From the NCBI GenBank assembly GCA_025403435.1, contig CM046343.1:25451126-25515125 (forward strand): DNA of 64,000 nucleotides, written 5' to 3'. The notes beneath the pieces are model-generated. The model ran no database searches. It was not told where the DNA came from and saw only the letters and a program-made list of their open reading frames with translations. A program made the position numbers and the translations under genes. Origin of the DNA: Artocarpus heterophyllus (Eukaryota; Streptophyta; Magnoliopsida; Rosales; Moraceae). This document shows, in pieces, positions 57,276 to 64,000 of the stretch (its first letter is position 1; every line of letters begins with the position of its first letter).

Positions 57276-60200
57276 GGAGTGTTCGGATGCTCATGAGTGT
57301 TGTGGCGCTCGAGCACCCGGACATCCGAATGCCCAAGCATCTAATCGTCCAAGGATCTGAGCGCCCGAACACGATGAGCATCTGAATGCTATGAGCACCC
57401 AATCATTGAAGCACTCTAAGCATCCATGGCCTGGCTTAAAGGCTAAAAATTGAAGGTAACAAGGCATCATCGAGGAATGTAACAGTAGATAGTTAAAAGC
57501 TATTAAAGATTTGATGATTAAATCATATTAAGTGTGTTCGAAGGCTGTTGAAAAAAATAAAACCAACCAAAAGACCAATTGAAAAGACCGACAAAATCAG
57601 TTTAAAGGCAAAAGTTGATCGCCCATAAAAAGACGATTGGTTTTTAGAAGAGCTTTTTTTGGTCAGTCGAAAACTGATCGACCTATCCATAGTTTAAAAA
57701 AATTTTAATACTCTTGACTACTTAACTTCATAGTAAAGATTAATTAATACATGTATAAAAATAAATAAAAAGTATCTCAACATGATACAAATTGCCAAGA
57801 TTAGCGTCAAGAATAATGGGGTTGCTTTACCTTGGTGTGGTCGCTAGTGTAGGTAGCAATAACCATTGCTTGTGAGCTTTATACTATATTGTTGTTAGGA
57901 GGGAGAGATAAGGGGTGGGAGAAAGATAGAGGGATAAAGTTAGCAGGAAAGGTTAAATCTTTTGTTTTGTAAGAGGAAGAGAAGGAAGGAGAGGAGAGGT
58001 GGAGAGATGTGATCTCTCCTATGACCCACCAAATTGTATCCTTCTATCATTGAAAGGATCCAAATAATCCACTACTTTAAGTTTTAAAAATACTATTTTA
58101 CTTTTTAAATACATAATTAACAAATAGAAGTAAATATGTTATATGGTAATCTCACAAATAACTATCTTTTATCCTCTCAACTCTCCCTTATTCTACCAAA
58201 CAACATAAAAAATTCATACAATTCTTTCCATCCTTTGTATTCTATATCCCTCCAACTCACTACATCCTTCCTACTCCTCCTCTCTTCTCTTCTGTCAAAC
58301 GGAGTGTTAGGTTGCAAAGAACACCGAACTTAAGGTTCTGCCAAAGAACGTGTACAAGTTTTGGATTCTTAATTTCAGATTATTTTTTTTGAATTAAAGT
58401 TGAAGCCGATGAGATTATTTACTAGTTATGATACACAGTCCTTGAATATAACAATATATACAGTTAGTCCCTAACTCTTCTTGCAGCTATAGTGTACATT
58501 ATGTATATATATACAGGTTTATACTTGAACATCATACACATCTTACATTAATACATACATGAATAAAAAGTAAAACTTTTACATATAAATGAGACTTTGT
58601 TAGATTATTTAACTCATACATGATTATTCTTCTAATAACGTTTAGAGTTCTTTAATATATTAAGTTTGGACTAACTGAAAATCATGTTATTGCTTTTCAA
58701 ATTCCGGATTACTTTTAGTATTCTTGCTGGTTACTCTTGTCAAAAACCGACTACTACAAAACGGACTATTGTCGTTCGAAAACCGACCGACTCCTCATCT
58801 ATTCTATCGATTCTTGATTTCAATTTCTTAAAACCTATGGCACTGACTGCCATTGGTCACCAATCGACCAAAACCGATTGATGAATACCCTTAGTGTGTT
58901 CTTGTAACACCTAAGAGGTGAAGAATTTTATAATCGTAATAAAAAAAAGACTCTCAAATTAAAAAATAATTAGACTTTTTCATTTCAAATGTACAATGAA
59001 ATCCCCTCAAATTGCGAGTCTCAGAGGAATGGATCAGAGATTCAATTTCCAATACAATGCCTTGCGGTAATTCACTGGACTCCGGTTTTTTGCTCATTTT
59101 CGTTCTTAAGGTTTTCTATGTGTTTCAAAGTTTTAGTTTTTGTTCTTGACTAATTTGTCTATTTGATCTTAATCTCTTATTCAAGGAGGTTAATTTAGCG
59201 TTGGACAAAATTTTGCTTTAATAATAGGAATGATAATTATTTTATAATTTTTGTTAAAGACTTTAAGGGTCCATTTGGTTGGAGGGATAGAAAGGGGAAT
59301 GATGCATAAGATATAAGGGAAGAGGATTGTGAAGGAAGGGGAGGACTAAAAATTTCCTTGGATTTGTTCAGTAAGATAGGAAGGAAAGATGGTGACTTTC
59401 TATTTTCCTGTTTAGTATGAGGAAGAAATAGAGAGGGAGGATTTGATTTTGTTGAGACAAGTACAATTCTATCCTTGTATTAGAAATAATTAGATTTGTT
59501 TGAAATTTTTTATTTTTGAAAAAGACTAGATTTCTTTGAATCAATTAACTGTCACAAAAGTCTATACATTTACCCCAAAATACATATCTAAAATATAGGA
59601 CAACAAAAATTTGAAAACAAAAAAGAAAACAAAGAAAATACATCTAGTACTCAATATATATATATATATATATTTATTTATTTATTTATTGATATGGTAA
59701 CATGCTGTATAGGTTGAAATATATAGCAACAGGGTCCATAGTTTTACAAGAACTGATAAGTTTCAATGTTAACATTTGCAAAAATTACTTACTTCCATGG
59801 AAGGCCAAAGGCTTGAAACGAATTACAAAGAGCATTGTAAAATTATGTTTACTATATCCATTTACCGCTTTTTTATTTTATAACTATGTATCCCAAGCAT
59901 AGTCCATTTTTTTGTATCTACAAGAATCCCAAGCATTTTTGTATCTATTTGGCTTGTGTGTTCAATTGGTAATCTTTATCTTATCTTATTTTTTTTACAC
60001 TTACTTTTGTAGTCCATTTTTTTCAGATCAAGTTATTGTAGTAAATGGTTAAATTTTTAAAGAGATTTGAGTATTATTGTTATTTTGATATTAGGATTTG
60101 ATTAGTATTTCTTGATGGAATTTTTAGCAAAGCTTAGAATTCGATTAGTTAAATACACTACTCTTATTAAGTTCACATGCTCATTTGCTAAATAAAACTA

Positions 60201-61230
60201 GGAGTTAATTATTATTTGTAGAATATTTTTTCTCTAATATATAGACAGTAATTGATTGAACAATTCTTAAAAGATATTTCAAAGCATGAAAATATGTCAG
60301 AGACGATTGTAGTATATTTATAACAGTTAATTTGAATTGTATTTTTTGTTGTAGTTATTAGCCCCTAACTAAAAATCCTGACTTTGTCACTATACATAAG
60401 CAACCATAAATAAATAAATATCATTTCATTAATTTATTAACAATATATACGACGTCTATGCTTGTAGGACATCAACCCTAATTGTTTCAAGGATTGAAAG
60501 GTATTAATACTCTTGCACTAAAAATGGTTGAGACAAAAAAAAAAAAAAATTTGTAATCCATTGGTTTATTTATTGATTACTTTGGCATTGATCTTACTTA
60601 TTGTTACTGGAATGAGAAACAATGGATGAATATTGATTGCTCATATACATCAAAAGGGAAAATTTTTCATCATATTAAAAACAAAGCTATTATGCAACAC
60701 TTTCAAAAGAGAAAAACTCGTCGTCACCCACTAGAGTGTCCTACGAGTTTTTTTTAGGTTGCCCTGTAAGTTTTTTTGTTGGGAGGGATTTTTAAAAATG
60801 GACTTATGGGAAAAATTTTTTGGATAAATGGTCTAAATTTTTTTGGACAGTTTTTGACATAAAAAAAAAAGATTTTTTAGACATCAAAACGGTTTCAGTT
60901 TTTTTTTTCATTATGTTGAGGTTCCTTATTCTGCTATAGTATTTTTCTTATTTTTTTGAAAAAAATTGAGACATTTTACCTACATAAAAAAATATATTTT
61001 TTGGTTAAAAAAATAATTTATCCAATTAGAAATTTTTTTTAACCCTTTCATCAAAATCTACCTTTGTTGGGACATATTTTATAGTTCTTGAAAAATATAT
61101 ATAATATTTTTCATATTATTAACTTCTTCGAAAAAAATATTATTATTCACCCCACCAAAGCAAAAAGTTTGGCTCTTTTTATTCGTCCTGTTAAAAGAAA
61201 AGTTTGGCTCTGTCGATCTTTTGTAATTAA
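57276..61230. other. Gene-free interval
   Basis: A second array of short GAGCACCCGGACATCCGAAT-like words lies at 57285-57420. CT/GA-rich stretches at 57890-58030 and 58150-58320 and the stretch starting GGGTCCATTTGGTTGGAGGG at 59276 look like MITE ends. (AT)n plus (TTTA)n occurs at 59656-59692. Sequence rich in AACCGA and its complement occurs at 57560-57690 and 58740-58880. No gene is supported. Confidence 0.5.
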
Positions 61231-63486
61231 TTAAAAAATAAGAAATAAAAAAGGAAAACTTCCTCACTCTCTCATTTTCCCATTTCATTCTCTCTTACAA
61301 AAGGAAGAGTGAAAAGCGGAATCTAGTCAGTCTCTCGTTCTCTCTTTCTGTTTCTCCCTTTAATCCATCTCAATCGTCTGAACCCACACCGAATTTCTGT
61401 AAGAGATTTGTTCTCTTTTTTTTTTATTAATTTAAATCAGGGATTATTGGATATCTTCTCTATTTTTTTTTTTGGTTGGTTTTGAAGCTATTTCCCGTCG
61501 CTCAGAGTTCTCCGCCGCCGTCTGCTCATTGATCGCTTCCGCCTGAGCACTAGGTAACGAACGAACGACATCAAAAATACCCAAATCTCTTCCTAATCTT
61601 TTTTTTTATAATATGATATTTTTATTTGATTTGATTTTTTTTTTTCATCTAATGATGGGTTTGCTAAAGGAAAGGATTTTCTGGTTTCGTTCATGTCGGA
61701 GCAAAACTGTGTCCTTTGCTAACAGATTTGATTATCAACAAAAAAAGGATTTGTTTTTTTTTTTACCCATTTTGTTGATTAACCAAACGACAATTACTTA
61801 GCTTTTGTGCCACTTTGATTAAGTTAAACAAGGTTATGCTTGTTCCCAATACTAAAGTTTGTCAGCTAGACTTGTTTTTAATTTTCAGTTGGTTTTCATT
61901 GGTGGGCACATTCCTTTTTTTTTCTTTGTTTTGTTTTTTTTTTTAATGGCATTTGCAAATGTAATTGATATAGTAGGTTGTTTGATGGGTTTTATATAAT
62001 GGTATTTAAACTATGTGAGTATGTTTGTACTGGTACTGATTAATGATTATCGTATTGTGTTGCATTAGTGATTCTATAAGGCACCATTTGTTGGTAACAT
62101 GTTAGTGGTTTGTTTTTTGTTGCTTTAGTTTTTGTTGTTGTTGTTGTGTGTTTGATTGGATGGACTTGTTTATTTTTTCGAGGAGATACGACTTCTGTAC
62201 TAGACAAGTCACTAAAGACCTTGCCGCGAAATCCATAACATGCTTGACATACTTGTTAAGTAATGCGAATATCAAAAATCGATGGGAGATGTCATGCAAA
62301 AATTTTAAGCGATCTCTGAAGTAGTCCGGCCGCATAATTAAAGTTGTAGCTAATCTAGTTTGCATACTTGTTAACAGTATTAGTTAATCAAATATTTTCT
62401 AATGCAACTTCCCAGATTATTCTTAGCACTTCACTAGAATAAGTCTGATGCATGCGTGGCAGTATCATCAGATGCAAATCTGATCATGTACAGAACATGA
62501 TTCACTGCATAACCATGAACTTTCCGCCCTGTCGATATAAATGGAAATTTGAGTTTGATGTTGTATGCGTATGTTGTGTTATACTTTATGGTATTATGTG
62601 CAACTTTGTTTTATTTATTTAAAAAAAAAAAGTAGTTGTACTATTAAGTTGTGTGAGATTGGATTTTTTTAACATTTTACCAGAAGATATGTTTGAAAGC
62701 GATGGGCACACTATCAACAAATGACAATTAGAGTTGTGTTGTTGACTTCTTTTAACATTTCATATATTTTTAATGACAATGATCGCTGTTTTTGTAGTAG
62801 CAATGGTTGCTCCTGAAATTACTAGAGGCAGAGTTGAGCACACATAGCCAATCTATAAGATGTTTGCGTACATTGCACGGATTGCTTTCCTCGTATAATC
62901 CTTTTTGGTTTGGTTTAGAAAAATAAAAGTTTTCTTGTATTTTCCTACAGAACAGAACCATTTGTATGAAAATAATACTTCAGCAAACGACCTGTTGTTG
63001 TAACTTACTGCAAGGTGGAAAGAAGTTGTATATTGGATTTCAGGTAAAGCGCTTGAAGCATATGTTGTCGTCTCTTTTTCTTCTCTCTGCATCTCTCTGA
63101 AAGGACACTGATTGGTGTAGAAATTTACTGAAAATTTAGCTGCTCGGTCTTAAGCTGTTAAGGATTGCCTATACTCCATAAGGGTAGGATCCTGTTCATC
63201 TTATTCTAATTCCCTTGAATTCATGAATTACTTGTTGTCTATTATGTATCTAAAGATTTGTGATTACACTTGATACATTAGTTGTTTTAAAATATCTGGT
63301 CATAAACATAGCACGTTTGGTCTTCTCTGAGATTTCATTATTTTTTTCTTTTTAAATTTTTTTCCTTGGTATCTATGTTTCACGTTATTTGTTAAGTCCC
63401 AATGTCACTCGTATAAGGTAACTGGGCTTATTTTTTTGCCTATATGCGAGCAGCTATCGTGGTACTAAATAGCTTTTATTGAACAG
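61231..63486 (+). promoter_or_regulatory. Promoter-proximal region and intron-containing 5' leader of the right-edge gene
   Basis: CT-rich sequence at 61260-61390 looks like a plant transcription start and leader, followed by a GC-richer exon (TCTCCGCCGCCGTCTGC) with a donor GCACTAG/GTAACG at 61553/61554. A long intron follows. An acceptor at 63486 (TGAACAG) opens the exon with the start codon. Further leader exons near 63060-63190 are possible. The block 62160-62360 is less AT-rich and open in two frames but is unassigned. Confidence 0.45.
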
Positions 63487-63527
63487 GTTAGAGTTCTCAC
63501 AGTTTGTCATCGAGAAGCGCAGATAGC

Positions 63528-63905
63528 ATGGATGGTAGTTTACTTCTTTATCCTTTTGGCTATCATTGCTTTCTTTTTGTCCCTTACTTTATTCTCTTTG
63601 CCGTAGTACTTAGTTATTTACCTTTGCTTTGGCGAAGATGACCCAAATTTTCTTTACCTACCATTTTTTTCCTTTATTTTATATTTTTTCTTTATAGCAC
63701 AAGAAGGCAGGGTCTGAATTTAGAAATGCAAATGAATTCTTAACACTACAAAGATAAAGCTATAATGATAAGCATGCCCTGTTCTTTTCTTCGGTTTGCA
63801 GATGAATATGAAACTGTACAAGAAAAGGAAGAGCAATCTTATGGTTCTCTTATGATAGAGAGATTAACAGGAAGCACAGAAGGGCTGATTGATTATGTGC
63901 TTCAG
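63528..63905 (+). CDS. First 37 codons of a plus-strand gene running off the window; family uncertain
   Basis: The ATG at 63528 starts a 7-base coding part (exon 63487-63534, donor ATG/GTAGTT). It joins an exon at 63802-63905 (acceptor TTTGCAG, donor CTTCAG/GTTGGT). The join is in phase and gives 37 codons: MDDEYETVQEKEEQSYGSLM, then an ERLTGSTEGLIDYVLQ-like end. An in-frame TAG lies upstream in the first exon, which supports the start. The GLIDYVLQ ending recalls the C-terminal region of DDHD-type phospholipases (SGR2 in plants), but this is a weak recollection, and an N-terminal position would then be odd. The rest of the gene is right of the window. Confidence 0.55.
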
Positions 63906-64000
63906 GTTGGTAGCTTAACCCACACAAGCGCACGCTGGTTCACTTGTTTATATGCCCCTTTATCTATCTCCCTTGCAAACTAAATATTACCCAAAACTTT
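63906..64000 (+). other. Intron of the right-edge gene (partial)
   Basis: It starts GTTGGTAGC after the CTTCAG exon end. The open frame through 63983 is readthrough into this intron. Confidence 0.6.

Noticed and set aside
62102..62365. 87-codon minus frame in the leader intron of the right-edge gene
   Set aside because: No domain was recognised, and a plus-strand frame is also open there; composition alone does not support a gene.

Overview
This window looks like nuclear DNA of a flowering plant, probably a dicot. It is AT-rich with long T/A runs and many (AT)n tracts. The genes have GT-AG introns and are plant families, and most of the space is LTR-retrotransposon and MITE sequence. No bacterial operon structure, CRISPR array, rRNA or convincing tRNA gene was seen. 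The species cannot be fixed from the sequence alone.

Layout: (1) 1-3172 is the 3' end of a Ty3-type LTR element with a 2.35 kb LTR. (2) 7656-9986 (minus) is a five-coding-exon copy of the plant EYES ABSENT (EYA) HAD phosphatase, disrupted in its second coding exon. A non-coding leader exon lies near 10.63 kb, with a 2 x 100 bp duplication upstream. (3) 10.95-17.2 kb is gene-free and holds several MITE-like elements and one 1.1 kb long-TIR element with a GC-rich core. (4) 17239-20530 (plus) is a complete three-exon gene for a 531-aa plant intracellular Ras-group LRR protein (PIRL). (5) 20.5-28.9 kb is gene-free, with MITEs, a 440 bp tandem duplication and a 120 bp foldback. (6) 28866-38417 is a structurally complete Copia element with 2.0 kb LTRs, a GAAAC target duplication, primer site and polypurine tract; its polyprotein is broken. 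(7) 38.4-45.3 kb is MITEs, minisatellites and probable old LTR sequence. (8) About 45327-51617 (minus) is a second, different Copia element with a broken polyprotein, a damaged upstream LTR and a GC-rich, hairpin-dense leader. (9) 51.6-61.2 kb is mostly gene-free. It holds a nest of two TIR elements and a decayed coding remnant at 56.3-57.3 kb. (10) From about 61.26 kb to the right edge is the 5' end of a plus-strand gene: intron-containing leader, a start codon at 63528, and the first 37 codons.

The genes do not form a functional cluster. PIRL is the only complete, apparently intact gene. EYA looks like a recent pseudogene or a misassembled copy. The rest is a record of transposition: at least seven copies of one MITE family, nested TIR elements, and two Copia elements whose nonsense codons are largely of the C-to-T type. 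I did not find a convincing new biological system. The most unusual structures are the palindrome clusters in the Copia LTR and leader and the two long-TIR elements with foreign-looking GC-rich cores.
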